The notes: generated by a model not told the origin, from the letters alone. A stretch of DNA of 64,000 bases from Lachnospiraceae bacterium (GCA_015056765.1 SVFQ01000003.1:146659-210658), one strand, 5' to 3'; counted from the stretch's first letter, positions 8,931 to 18,274 are shown. Translations and numbers: made by a program.

Positions 8931-11846
8931 ATGAATTTTACACTTATTTCCCAGGGGAACCTGGCAACCATCGTTTTAGAAGAAAACCTTGAAAAAGAAC
9001 TTGGAAAAATGACAGGCATTTTCGCTGACGATGTGAGAAAGGTGACAGGTAAAACCCCTGAAATTGCTAGACAGATACCGGAACATGCAGAGACTGTTAT
9101 TCTGGTGGGTATTACTGGTAAGAGCCTCCTTCTAAACAAGTATCCCAAAACAAATGCACTGATCGGTAAACGAGAGTGCTACCAGGTTTTCTTTGCTGAG
9201 GATACCTTCTATGAAGGACAGAAGGTCATGGTAATCGCCGGTAGCGATAAACGTGGCTGTATCTACGGTATGTTCCATATTTCCGAGGCCATGGGAGTAT
9301 CTCCCTGGTATTTTTGGGCAGATGCAACCCCCAAGCATTTGTCTGAAATTGAGTTTGATGAGACCGTCTGTATCACCTCCCCTGAACCTTCAGTGCGATA
9401 CAGAGGGCTCTTCATCAACGATGAACAACCTTGCTTTGGAAACTGGGCGAAGGAAAAGTACGGCAGTATCAGACCGGGCCCGGAACTATATGAAAAAATA
9501 TTTGAATTGATTTTGAGATTGAAGGGCAACTATCTATGGCCGGCTATGTGGCGGTCTGATTTCACATTGGATCACATTGAGAATGCAAGACTGGCTACGG
9601 AAATGGGTATCGTAGTGGGAGCTTCCCATCATGAGCCTTGTTGCAGATCCGGTCAGGAGTTCCAAAGACTGAGATGGGAAAATCCCCAATATGGTACAGA
9701 GTGGAGCTTTCTCTCTAATGCAGAGGGTATCACAGAATTCTGGAAAGATGGTTTGATTCGAAATAAGGATTTCGAAAATCTGATTACCATCGGTATGCGA
9801 GGAGAAAATGACTCCTACCTGATGCCGGAAGATGCCACACTAGAAGATAATATCAATGTATTAAAATCAGCCATTAAGGTGCAAAAGGAACTGATTTCCA
9901 AGTATGCACCATCCGAACATCCACAGCTTCTTGCTATCTATAAGGAAGTGGAAGACTACTTCTATGGAGATGAGAAAACAGCAGGACTAAAGGATTGGGA
10001 TGTGCTGAAAGATGACATCATGATGCTGTGTGATGACAACTTTGCCAATGTCCGTACTCTGCCGGATGATACCCTTAGAAAGCACCCGGGTGGCTTTGGT
10101 ATGTACTATCACTTTGACTATTTTGGCAGTCCGGTATCCTATCTGTGGATCAATACCTCTCCCCTTGCAAAGGTGTGGGAACAACTTACCATGGCTTATG
10201 ATTTTGGCATTCAGTCAGCCTGGATCGTAAATGTGGGAGATATCAAGAACCAAGAGTTACCTCTTAGTTATTTCATGGACTTAGCTTACGACTTCTCCAA
10301 ATGGGGAACAGACGCCATCAATCAGACACAGGCATATACAGAGCATTTCTTCCGCTTGCAGGGCTTTGACGCTGAGATAGCAAAGGAAGCAGCCAGACTG
10401 GCAAGTCAGTATGTCAGCATCAATGGAAAGTGTAGACCGGAGCCTTTATCCAGTGAAACCTATCATCCGGTACATGAACTGGAAGCAGAGCGTATGCTGG
10501 AGGAAATCCGTCAGCTGACAAATGATACAGAAGCCCTTTATGAAAAGGTAAAGGGTTCCGATTCCCGGTTAGTAGAGTGCTTCTATCAGCTTTTATACTA
10601 TCCGGTAGAGTCTGTAGCAGCCATTAACAGATTGCAAATCTATGCAGGACTGAATCACCTGTATGCAAAGCAGGGAAAGAAGGAAGCAAATGTCTTTGCA
10701 AAACTGGTGGAAGAGAACATCCGGAAAGAAAGAAATCTGGTAAAGGAATACCACAGTCGCAACGGTGGCAAGTGGAATCATATGCAGTCTGTGGCCCATA
10801 TCGGTTATCATAACTGGAATGAGGAACGCTGGACTTATCCAACCACCGGTACCTATTATCCTTTAGAGGACAGCAGGCTTCTTGTAAGTCGTATCGATGT
10901 GGACGACTGTACCAATGCAAACCGCTGGACCAGACATGAAATCCTTCTGCCTATGCAGATGATTTGCAAAGACGGCAAGACCCTTAAGGAAGCGGGTGGT
11001 ACCATCGAAGTGGCCAACGGTGGCGAAAAGAATCTAACCTACCGAATCGATTGGGAGGCAGATTGGATTCAGGTAGTTACGAAAGAAGGCAATCCGGTGG
11101 AAAAGAATCAACCTCTTACCCTGGAAGATACCATTCGCTATGAAATTAAGGTGGATGCTTCCAAGTGGAAGGGAGAGAAGGAAGCCTATGTGGTAGTCTA
11201 CGGAGATGACTGTGAGATTGTGGCAGATGAATCTGAAAATGGCGGCAGTGTTACCAAAGTAGATGTGAAACTGCTGGTAGAATGTGTAGATGTATCTGCT
11301 ACAAAGGAGACATGCTTCATAGAAGAAAATGGATGCATCAGTATAGAGGCTCCGCATTTTGCAGAAAGCAAAGGCGGCAAGGCAAAGTATCAAGTACTGG
11401 AAGACTATGGAAAGACGGTAGGCGGTATCAAAGCCTATCCACAGACTTTACGGTTTGATACTTATGAAGAGGCTCCATGGGTCGACTATCCTGTATTTGC
11501 CAAAGAAGCCGGAGATTATACCTGCATGCTGTATGCCTCTGCTTCGAATCCGGCGGTGTACAAAGGAAAGATGGAGGTCTTTTTGCAGATCAATGATGCG
11601 GCCACAATCAGTATCAATACCATACCGGATGAAGGATTTGTCCCTTGGAAGAGTGAAAGCTGGAGCAAAGGCGTGCTGGATCAAATCCACATCGCAACCT
11701 GCAAACTGCCTTTACAAAAGGGAGAAAATCGGATTCGTATCTATGCAAAGGACCCTGCAGTGGTACTGGAGAAGATTGTATTATGGAATCCTAGTGCGGA
11801 AATAAGAGATTCTTATTTAGGCCCTGTAGAAAGTGCATATTTATAA
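8931..11846 (+). CDS. GH115 alpha-glucuronidase, intracellular
   Basis: Glycoside hydrolase family 115 removes glucuronic or 4-O-methylglucuronic acid side chains from xylan, including internal ones. The 971-residue length fits the family, and the signature block VRYRGLFINDEQPCFGNWA followed by GNYLWPAMW (about residues 155-205) is typical of GH115. A C-terminal beta-rich region (about 790-970) resembles its accessory domain. In-frame ATGs lie at 8922, 8925 and 8931; AAAGG at 8917-8921 is too close to the first two, so 8931 is chosen. No signal peptide is visible, so the enzyme should act on imported oligosaccharides. It directly precedes a terminator and is the likely end of the operon. Confidence 0.9.
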   Translation: MNFTLISQGNLATIVLEENLEKELGKMTGIFADDVRKVTGKTPEIARQIPEHAETVILVGITGKSLLLNKYPKTNALIGKRECYQVFFAEDTFYEGQKVMVIAGSDKRGCIYGMFHISEAMGVSPWYFWADATPKHLSEIEFDETVCITSPEPSVRYRGLFINDEQPCFGNWAKEKYGSIRPGPELYEKIFELILRLKGNYLWPAMWRSDFTLDHIENARLATEMGIVVGASHHEPCCRSGQEFQRLRWENPQYGTEWSFLSNAEGITEFWKDGLIRNKDFENLITIGMRGENDSYLMPEDATLEDNINVLKSAIKVQKELISKYAPSEHPQLLAIYKEVEDYFYGDEKTAGLKDWDVLKDDIMMLCDDNFANVRTLPDDTLRKHPGGFGMYYHFDYFGSPVSYLWINTSPLAKVWEQLTMAYDFGIQSAWIVNVGDIKNQELPLSYFMDLAYDFSKWGTDAINQTQAYTEHFFRLQGFDAEIAKEAARLASQYVSINGKCRPEPLSSETYHPVHELEAERMLEEIRQLTNDTEALYEKVKGSDSRLVECFYQLLYYPVESVAAINRLQIYAGLNHLYAKQGKKEANVFAKLVEENIRKERNLVKEYHSRNGGKWNHMQSVAHIGYHNWNEERWTYPTTGTYYPLEDSRLLVSRIDVDDCTNANRWTRHEILLPMQMICKDGKTLKEAGGTIEVANGGEKNLTYRIDWEADWIQVVTKEGNPVEKNQPLTLEDTIRYEIKVDASKWKGEKEAYVVVYGDDCEIVADESENGGSVTKVDVKLLVECVDVSATKETCFIEENGCISIEAPHFAESKGGKAKYQVLEDYGKTVGGIKAYPQTLRFDTYEEAPWVDYPVFAKEAGDYTCMLYASASNPAVYKGKMEVFLQINDAATISINTIPDEGFVPWKSESWSKGVLDQIHIATCKLPLQKGENRIRIYAKDPAVVLEKIVLWNPSAEIRDSYLGPVESAYL

Positions 11847-11852
11847 AGCAGG

Positions 11853-11880
11853 AAAGCTCGGAGGAAACTTCGGGCTTTTT
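11853..11880 (+). terminator. Rho-independent terminator after GH115
   Basis: AAAGCTCGGAG (11853-11863) pairs with CTTCGGGCTTT (11868-11878) around a GAAA loop, followed by T residues to 11880. It closes the glucuronate operon. Confidence 0.85.
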
Positions 11881-11977
11881 GCGTGTCGCATTTTATACAG
11901 AAACTATGGAGGGAAACTGCAGGGCATGCTATAGTTATGGTAAATGACAGTTATGCAGGAAAGGACAAGAGGAGAAC

Positions 11978-13228
11978 ATGGGAGAGAAACTGGCAGTGAT
12001 TTTTCCGGGAATGGGATATCACAATGATAAGCCGCTGTTGTATCACGGAAAGAAACTGGCAAAGGAACGTGGCTATGAAGTGGTGGAAGTAAGCTATGTT
12101 TTGGATAAAAATGCCGGGGCTGTAAAGGACGATGAAGCACAGAAAAAAGAGGTGTTTCGTCAGGCATATAGCCAAACAGAAGAGCAACTTGCTACTGTAG
12201 TTTTTGCGGACTATCAGGAAGTGGTTTTCATCGGGAAAAGTATCGGTACGGTTGTGGCAAGTAAGTATGCGTTAGATCACAGTATTCCAGCCAGACAGGT
12301 GGTGTTCACACCGGTACCCCAGACATTTTCCTATCTGACTGAAGGACCAAATGTGGTGTTTCATGGCACAAAGGATCCATGGTGCAGTGATGAGGAAGTT
12401 TTTGAAGCCAAGGAGAAATTTGGCTTTACCTTAGAACAGGTAAAGGATGCCAATCATTCCTTAGAAACAGACAACACGGTTCATAATATTCATCTTTTAG
12501 CCGATATAATCAATCAGGTAGGGATGTTTTTGTTAGAAGGAAATAAGGACGCCTTTTCTTCCAAGCATTTAGAGACTTTGCCTGGCCACAAACTGGCAGG
12601 AAAGAAGGTGCTGTTTTTAGGCTCTTCTGTCACTTATGGGTATGCCTCCATGCAGGATGGTTTGCCGGAGTATTTTAGCAAAAGATTCGGATGTACTTCC
12701 GTGAAGGAAGCCGTTAGCGGTACGACTCTGGTGGATAGAGAAGAGATTTCCTATGTGAATCGCTTAAAGAAGTATGATGCTTCTGAGAAGTTTGATTTGA
12801 TGATATGCCAGCTTTCTACCAATGATGCCAACTTGAGGTTGTCTCTTGGTGATTTTACAGATAGTGTGGCAGCAGAATGTGATGGGGCAGCAGGATGGGA
12901 TGCACTGGATTTAGAGGCTTATGACACCATGACTATCACCGGTGCTATGGAGTATATCATCGCCTATGCGAAAAAGAACTGGAACTGTCCGGTATACTTC
13001 TATACCAATGCAAGATATGACAATGCGCACTATGAAACCATGGTGGATAGACTATTCCAGATTCAGAAAAAATGGGGCATTGGCGTCTTTGATTTGTGGA
13101 CAAGTGACTCTTTTAACGCGATTTCGGAAGCAAATCGAAACCTTTATATGGCAGATGCTATCCACCCAACCAAGGCCGGCTATATGAAATGGTGGGGCCC
13201 TGAAATAGAACGACAACTAACCGTTTAA
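11978..13228 (+). CDS. Two-domain esterase: alpha/beta hydrolase fused to SGNH hydrolase
   Basis: 416 residues with two separate hydrolase domains. The first (about 1-188) has an alpha/beta-hydrolase nucleophile elbow GKSIG with Ser88, an acid in TKDPW (Asp133) and a histidine in ANHSLE (His160). The second (about 208-416) is an SGNH hydrolase: FLGSSVTYG (Ser217), AVSGTT (Gly248), LSTND (Asn282), DAIHP (Asp393, His396). Both catalytic sets look intact. It has no signal peptide and sits after the GH115 terminator with its own ribosome site (AAGAGGAG), next to a xylan-degradation operon, which suggests removal of two kinds of ester from imported oligosaccharides. A -10-like TATAGT lies near 11930. 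Exact substrates are unknown. Confidence 0.8.
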   Translation: MGEKLAVIFPGMGYHNDKPLLYHGKKLAKERGYEVVEVSYVLDKNAGAVKDDEAQKKEVFRQAYSQTEEQLATVVFADYQEVVFIGKSIGTVVASKYALDHSIPARQVVFTPVPQTFSYLTEGPNVVFHGTKDPWCSDEEVFEAKEKFGFTLEQVKDANHSLETDNTVHNIHLLADIINQVGMFLLEGNKDAFSSKHLETLPGHKLAGKKVLFLGSSVTYGYASMQDGLPEYFSKRFGCTSVKEAVSGTTLVDREEISYVNRLKKYDASEKFDLMICQLSTNDANLRLSLGDFTDSVAAECDGAAGWDALDLEAYDTMTITGAMEYIIAYAKKNWNCPVYFYTNARYDNAHYETMVDRLFQIQKKWGIGVFDLWTSDSFNAISEANRNLYMADAIHPTKAGYMKWWGPEIERQLTV

Positions 13229-13250
13229 AGATAAATAGGGGGAATGGACA

Positions 13251-14114
13251 ATGAATCATTGGAAATTTGTTTCGGATGAAAAAGCACTGAAGAAAATACT
13301 GTTGGTTTTGCTACTTGTATTTCTGGCTGTTTTTTCTATCTTTGTATGTGCCAATAAAGCGACTGAGTTGGGATTCTTTTCCCATTCCGTAGAAAAGCTG
13401 GATGAAACGAAGGACACAGTGATGAAGTTTTCAGGTGCTACGCTGGCTGTATCGGTAGGCATTACCCTTCTGCCGGATGACTATGCTACACCGCTGGCAG
13501 AAGAGCTGGCGGAACTGAGTGAGTATGTGATTTTGATTTTGGGTATGCTTTTTCTGGAAAAGATGATTGTGCTGGAGGGAGTTCCTATGGTATTTGCCTA
13601 TGTGATTCCCTGTGCATGTCTTTTCTATGGGCTGTATGTACTGACGAAAAAGGAGATCTTTAAATCCTTTGGTACGAAATTAGTGGCACTTTCTTTGGCA
13701 GTGGTACTGGTGGTGCCTTGCGGAACTGCTTTGTCTGACAAACTGGGTAGTAGCTATATGGGTTACGTGCAGGATACCATTTCTACTGCAGAAACAGGAG
13801 CAGATCAGGTGGATGAGATTTCTTCCACGGGAAATGCAGATGCCAGCTTCTTTGACAAGGTTTCGAATGTGTTTCAGACAGCCATCAGTGGTGTAAAGGA
13901 GCTCTTTGATTACTTTAGTAATCTGGTGAAAAAGTGCATTCATTCCGTTGCTATTTTAGTGGTAACAAGTCTGGTGATTCCGGTGATTACCTTTGTATTT
14001 TTGATCTGGCTGATCAATCAGCTCTTTCAGTTTAACTCTTTTTATTCAGTTACCAATAAATCAGCCTTTGCCATGCTGAAAAAGCTTAGCACATCAAAGG
14101 AGGAAACAGAGTGA
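13251..14114 (+). CDS. Membrane protein of unknown function
   Basis: A 287-residue integral membrane protein. Hydrophobic segments are visible near residues 17-36, 85-100, 104-126, 140-158 and 235-262, with an extracytoplasmic stretch rich in Ser, Thr and Asp around 165-200. I recognise no family motif. A GGGGGAATGG ribosome site precedes ATG 13251, 22 bases after the double esterase, and the stop overlaps the start of the next gene (GTGA), so the three genes 11978-14797 look like one transcript. The pair may form a membrane complex, but no function can be assigned. Confidence 0.7.
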   Translation: MNHWKFVSDEKALKKILLVLLLVFLAVFSIFVCANKATELGFFSHSVEKLDETKDTVMKFSGATLAVSVGITLLPDDYATPLAEELAELSEYVILILGMLFLEKMIVLEGVPMVFAYVIPCACLFYGLYVLTKKEIFKSFGTKLVALSLAVVLVVPCGTALSDKLGSSYMGYVQDTISTAETGADQVDEISSTGNADASFFDKVSNVFQTAISGVKELFDYFSNLVKKCIHSVAILVVTSLVIPVITFVFLIWLINQLFQFNSFYSVTNKSAFAMLKKLSTSKEETE

Positions 14115-14797
14115 AAAAGAGACTATTGCAGATAGGATGTGTGGTTCTGATTCTGGCTACCCTTGTGGTACTTTTGGTGTTTCGAAATGCTACAAAGGCA
14201 GATGCAGGAACTTATCAGGATGATATCGGAAACTTACAGCCAAATGAGATTGTTCTGCCGGATAGCCATGCCAAGGTATCCTTTGCAGATGTGATTTTGT
14301 CAGCGCCGCAAGAGACCAGAAAGCTTGTGGTATTAGAACAGGAAGCATCTGTTACGGCAACCATTCAAAAGAGTAAGATTCGAGATGTGAATTGGGATTC
14401 TTTGATGCAGAATCAAGACGTGACTTACAAGGCAAGAGGTCAGTTTGTGGTGGATTTAGATAAACTCACGAAGGATTGCCTGGTGGATGATCCGGATCAG
14501 AAGGTGCTGACGATTCGAATTGATCATCCCTATTTAGACGCTATCGAAATCGACCCAAGCAAAATTGAAGTCAGTGGGCAGCAGAATGGGTTTCTTGCTT
14601 TTGGGAAGCTTGCCTTAACTGTAGATGACTACGTAGCTTTGGAAAAAGAACTTCAGCAGAAACTGAAAAACGAGTTTGATACGGCTACCAGTGGACAGGT
14701 GGCAGACGACCAGGCACTTGCTATGGTAGGTCAGATTTATGAGCCGGTGGTGAAAGCAGTAGCCCCGGATTATTCTGTAAAAGTAGAATATAAATAA
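14111..14797 (+). CDS. DUF4230-like membrane-anchored protein
   Basis: 228 residues with one N-terminal membrane anchor (about 5-24) and an extracytoplasmic domain. The order of LVVLEQEASVTATI, a short linker, ARGQFVVDLDKLTKDCLV and LTIRIDHPYLDAIEIDPSKI resembles DUF4230 proteins, whose function is unknown. The start is GTG at 14111, overlapping the TGA of the upstream membrane protein and preceded by AAAGGAGG. Expression is thus coupled to that partner. The family assignment is from memory of the pattern and is moderate. Confidence 0.65.
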   Translation: MKKRLLQIGCVVLILATLVVLLVFRNATKADAGTYQDDIGNLQPNEIVLPDSHAKVSFADVILSAPQETRKLVVLEQEASVTATIQKSKIRDVNWDSLMQNQDVTYKARGQFVVDLDKLTKDCLVDDPDQKVLTIRIDHPYLDAIEIDPSKIEVSGQQNGFLAFGKLALTVDDYVALEKELQQKLKNEFDTATSGQVADDQALAMVGQIYEPVVKAVAPDYSVKVEYK

Positions 14798-14804
14798 GCA
14801 TGCA

Positions 14805-14834
14805 AAAAGGCCGCTACAAAAGTAACGGCCTTTT
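14805..14834. terminator. Bidirectional terminator between convergent genes
   Basis: AAAAGGCCG (14805-14813) pairs with CGGCCTTTT (14826-14834); both strands end the stem in T residues. It serves the + strand DUF4230 gene and the minus-strand rqcH gene. Confidence 0.88.
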
Positions 14835-14847
14835 ATGATGCCTAAAA

Positions 14848-16599
14848 TCAGTTGGATAGTAGTTCTAAACCACTGATATCCGTATCGATTACCATAGAGT
14901 AATTGGTATGGTAGATGACAAAGCCGGGCTTACTTGCCGGTGGCTTTTTGACTTCCTTTTTGCGGGTATAGTCAATTTCTACTTTGGATTGCTCTCTGGC
15001 ACTGGAGTAGTAAGCGGCTAGTCTTGCTGCATCTTCATAAGCAGAATCCGGAAGGTCTTTTCCTTCGGTTTTCACGATGACGTGGGATCCGGGAATGCCT
15101 TTGGCGTGGAACCACATGTCATTTCCTGTGGCAAATTGGAAGGTAAGGGCATCATTTTGGAAATTATTCTTCCCTACATACATGTGGAAGCCGTCCGGGC
15201 TTAGGTAGTGGTAGGGCTTGCTGGTAATCTTTTCTTTCTTGGTGCCACCTTTTCGCTTGATATAACCGGCAGAGATGAGCTCTTCCTTGATTTCTGTAAG
15301 GTCTTCTTCCTTCAACGCCATATCTAAGGCATTGCTGACACTTTGCAAATAGAGAATCTCGTCATGTACTTCCTTTGTAAGTTCAGAAAGGGTCTCGTAG
15401 GTACGTTTTAATTTATCGTAACGAGCGAAGTACTTTTTGGCATTTTCAGCAGCTGTAAGCTGCGGGTCCAAAGGAATGGTGATTTCTTCGTTTGTATAGT
15501 AGTTTAAAGCCTTTAAAGATTTATCACCCTGTTTCGCCTCATATCCATAGGTGTGCAAAAGCTCACCGTAGATTCTGTATTTTTCCCGTTTTTCGGTGTC
15601 TTTCATTTGCTGGCACTGTAAGTCATATTTTTTTACGGTACGCTCTAAAGCAGTTTGAACGATACGTCTTAAGTCAGCGGACTTTTGGCGAATCCTTGTG
15701 ATGGTTTCTTTTTCTGCATAGTAGGAGCGCAGTAGCTCGGATACGCTCTCACAAGTTCTCTTTTGATCGGCAGCAAAAAGCTTGGAAGAAAGCACTGCGT
15801 ATTCTGCAGGCTTTCCGTTTTCATAAAAGATGGTAGGCTCAAAGCGACCTTCTAAAGCATCTTCCATCATGTGGAAGAAAGCATTTTGCATATCTTCCTG
15901 CTGAGCCTGGCTAAAGGTGAGAGCGCTTTGGTCTGCATCCAGACCGGCTCTTAAACAAAGCTCCTGGGCCATAATGGGAGAAAAGCCGGTAAGAGCAGTA
16001 TACACTGCTTTATAGAGTGGCTCTGCTTTCCCGAATACCGCTTGATAAAAAGCATCGGTATTACCTGTTTCGTAGAGATTTACCGGGTCTAATTTATTGG
16101 TAGTCTGTGGGATGAAGTAAGGCTTCCCCGGCAGAACCTCTCGAACAGAACTAACCAGTCCGGAGATGTGCTTTAGGGAGTCAATGATGGTTTGATCTTC
16201 ATCCACAAAGATGATATTACTGTGTTTGCCCATGGCTTCGATGAGAAGGGTCTTATGACATAAGTCACCCATTTCATCTAAGTGCTCAATATGAATCTGC
16301 ATGATTCGTTCAAGACCCGGCTGGGTGATGTCCAAAATCTTTCCGTTTTGAATATGCTTGCGAAGCAGCATGCAGAAGTTGGGAGCTGTCAGCGGGCTTT
16401 TTTTATTCTCTTCCGTCAGATAAATCAGGGGCAGAGACGCACTGGCAGAAAGCACCAGCCTGAATTGCCCGGTTACATTTTTAATTGTCAGCAGAAGTTC
16501 ATCCTTTTCAGGCTGGGCGATTTTTGCAATACGACCACCTACTAAAAGGTTCTTGCATTCTGTTGTAATTCCGCATAAAGTAAATCCGTCAAATGCCAC
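14848..16599 (-). CDS. rqcH: NFACT ribosome quality-control protein RqcH
   Basis: Bacterial Rqc2 homologue (also called FbpA-like) that binds stalled 50S-peptidyl-tRNA complexes and directs C-terminal alanine tailing. An NFACT-N domain comes first, then long coiled coils (about 280-440), then the NFACT-R domain with YHYLSPDGFHMYVGKNN and NDMWFHAKGIPGSHVI. The longest frame begins at ATG 16635, but the family normally begins MAFDG; the frame has GTG 16599 giving (V)AFDGFTL with AAGGAG 11 bases before it, while the ATG lacks a ribosome site, so GTG is chosen (583 residues). The Asp-Arg pair needed in Bacillus RqcH appears here as Glu-Arg (GLERIMQIH), a variant I believe is common in clostridia. 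Divergent from yicC. Confidence 0.88.
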   Translation of the reverse strand: MAFDGFTLCGITTECKNLLVGGRIAKIAQPEKDELLLTIKNVTGQFRLVLSASASLPLIYLTEENKKSPLTAPNFCMLLRKHIQNGKILDITQPGLERIMQIHIEHLDEMGDLCHKTLLIEAMGKHSNIIFVDEDQTIIDSLKHISGLVSSVREVLPGKPYFIPQTTNKLDPVNLYETGNTDAFYQAVFGKAEPLYKAVYTALTGFSPIMAQELCLRAGLDADQSALTFSQAQQEDMQNAFFHMMEDALEGRFEPTIFYENGKPAEYAVLSSKLFAADQKRTCESVSELLRSYYAEKETITRIRQKSADLRRIVQTALERTVKKYDLQCQQMKDTEKREKYRIYGELLHTYGYEAKQGDKSLKALNYYTNEEITIPLDPQLTAAENAKKYFARYDKLKRTYETLSELTKEVHDEILYLQSVSNALDMALKEEDLTEIKEELISAGYIKRKGGTKKEKITSKPYHYLSPDGFHMYVGKNNFQNDALTFQFATGNDMWFHAKGIPGSHVIVKTEGKDLPDSAYEDAARLAAYYSSAREQSKVEIDYTRKKEVKKPPASKPGFVIYHTNYSMVIDTDISGLELLSN

Positions 16600-16662
16600 T
16601 TTCTTTGTTGCTCCTTTTTCTTTATAAAGCGCCATATTTTCAAGGCTAAATACAAGTTTACC

Positions 16663-16691
16663 TTGACTGCTTTTGCGCTGTCAACTATAAT
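16663..16691 (+). promoter_or_regulatory. SigA promoter of the yicC operon
   Basis: TTGACT (16663-16668), 17-base spacer, TATAAT (16686-16691): one mismatch to the vegetative consensus. Transcription should start near 16698, about 30 bases before the yicC start, and probably covers yicC to cinA. Confidence 0.85.
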
Positions 16692-16727
16692 AAACTGATG
16701 TGCAAAAATCACAAAAGAAGTGAGAAG

Positions 16728-17615
16728 ATGAGCATGAAAATAAAAAGTATGACTGGCTTTGGCAGATGTGAACTTGCCGAAGAGAATATCAAATTTACGG
16801 TAGAACTGAAGTCTGTGAACCATCGTTATCTCGAGGCCGGACTGAAGATGCCTAAGGCATTGAATCCCTATGAAAGTGCAATCCGCGCTGAGTTAAAGAA
16901 ATATATCGAGCGTGGTAAAGTGGATGTGTTCATTTCCTATGACGTATTTGGAGATGGTATGGCACCCCTTTCTTATAATAAGGATTTGGCTGCTGAGTAT
17001 GTGAAGTATTACCAGCAAATCGCGGAGGACTTTGGCTTGGAAAATGACTTAACGGTTGCGAAGCTTGCCAGATGTCCGGAAGTCCTGACCATGGACGAAC
17101 TCCATTTAGATGAAGAGAAGACCTGGCATATCTTGCAGAAGGCTTTAGACTCTGCATTAGAAGAATTCGTAAAGGCCAGAGAGATTGAAGGGGAGAATCT
17201 GCAGAAGGATTTGGTTGCAAAGCTGGATCATATGTTGGAGCTTGTGGATTTTGTGGCAGATAGAGCACCACAGATTATCTCCGACTATAAAGAGAAGATG
17301 CTTACTAAAATCAAAGAGCTTTCTGAGGATGTCAAAGTGGATGAATCCCGCGTGCTGACAGAAGTGACCATCTTTGCGGATAAAGTTTGCATTGATGAAG
17401 AGATTGTCAGACTGCGTAGCCACATCGACGGTGCACGAAAGACCCTTTTGGCCGGTGGCAGCTGCGGACGTAAGCTTGACTTCATCGCGCAGGAGATGAA
17501 TCGAGAGTCCAATACCATTTTGTCTAAGACCACAGATTTAGAGACAAGCAATAAAGCCATTGAGCTGAAGAATGATATCGAGAAAGTAAGAGAGCAGATT
17601 CAAAATATTGAATAA
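16728..17615 (+). CDS. yicC: YicC-family endoribonuclease
   Basis: The YicC/YloC family is a conserved stress-related endoribonuclease group. The product begins MSMKIKSMTGFGR, the family's hallmark start, and contains ELKSVNHRYLE and a C-terminal block RESNTILSKTTDLETSNKAIELKNDIEKVREQIQNIE-type segment conserved in all members. An upstream in-frame ATG at 16698 lies at the predicted transcription start and is rejected; 16728 and 16734 are both possible. 24 bases separate it from gmk. In many Firmicutes a remA (DUF370) gene lies between these two; none is present here. Confidence 0.9.
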   Translation: MSMKIKSMTGFGRCELAEENIKFTVELKSVNHRYLEAGLKMPKALNPYESAIRAELKKYIERGKVDVFISYDVFGDGMAPLSYNKDLAAEYVKYYQQIAEDFGLENDLTVAKLARCPEVLTMDELHLDEEKTWHILQKALDSALEEFVKAREIEGENLQKDLVAKLDHMLELVDFVADRAPQIISDYKEKMLTKIKELSEDVKVDESRVLTEVTIFADKVCIDEEIVRLRSHIDGARKTLLAGGSCGRKLDFIAQEMNRESNTILSKTTDLETSNKAIELKNDIEKVREQIQNIE

Positions 17616-17639
17616 ACTGCGCTGAAGGAGGAAGAGCAA

Positions 17640-18272
17640 ATGCAAAAAGACGGTTTGCTTGTAGTTGTTTCCGGATTCGCGGGAACCGGTAAAGGTACTT
17701 TGATGAAGCGCCTGATTGCCGATTATGATAATTACGCTTTATCCGTGTCCATGACCACTAGAAACCCTAGACCGGGAGAAGAGCACGGAAGAGAGTATTT
17801 CTTCGTTTCTAAAGAAGAGTTTGAGAAGACCATAGCAGAGGACGGCCTGATTGAGTACGCCTGCTATGTGGAGAATTACTACGGTACACCAAAGGACTAC
17901 GTCAACAGTCAAAGAGCTGCCGGCAAGAATGTACTTTTGGAGATTGAATTACAGGGTGCATTGAAGGTAAAAGAGAAATTTCCGGAAGCAGTTTTAGTGT
18001 TTGTTTTGCCACCAAGTGGTAAAATATTAAAAGAACGACTGGTAGGTCGTGGTACAGAGACTCCTGAGGTAGTAGAAAAGCGTATGCGCAGAGCTGCCGA
18101 AGAAGCACAGTACATTTCCAAATATGATTACATCGTGGTAAATGATGACCTGGACACTTGCGTCAAAGAATTGCACGCGATTATCGAATCCGCCCATCAT
18201 AGACCGAGTAATAATACAAACTTTATCACAGAGATTCAAAATGAGTTAAGCCAAATGGCGAAAGGAGAATAA
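17640..18272 (+). CDS. gmk: Guanylate kinase
   Basis: Phosphorylates GMP to GDP. The 210-residue protein has the P-loop GFAGTGKGT (residues 12-20), the GMP-binding TTRNPRPGEEHGREYFFVS and the lid segment RGTETPEVVEKRMRRA. The P-loop reads GFAG instead of the common GPSG, but the Lys, Gly and Thr needed for phosphate binding remain. AAGGAGGAAG precedes ATG 17640. Two bases separate it from rpoZ. Confidence 0.95.
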   Translation: MQKDGLLVVVSGFAGTGKGTLMKRLIADYDNYALSVSMTTRNPRPGEEHGREYFFVSKEEFEKTIAEDGLIEYACYVENYYGTPKDYVNSQRAAGKNVLLEIELQGALKVKEKFPEAVLVFVLPPSGKILKERLVGRGTETPEVVEKRMRRAAEEAQYISKYDYIVVNDDLDTCVKELHAIIESAHHRPSNNTNFITEIQNELSQMAKGE

Positions 18273-18274
18273 TT

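Noticed and set aside
16600..16635. ATG start of rqcH twelve codons upstream
   Set aside because: No ribosome site and the added residues do not fit the family start (M/V)AFDG; GTG 16599 was preferred, though the ATG cannot be fully excluded.
17616..17639. Missing remA (DUF370) between yicC and gmk
   Set aside because: The gap is only 24 bases so the gene is absent here, but remA may lie elsewhere and its absence from this spot is not known to be unusual in Lachnospiraceae.
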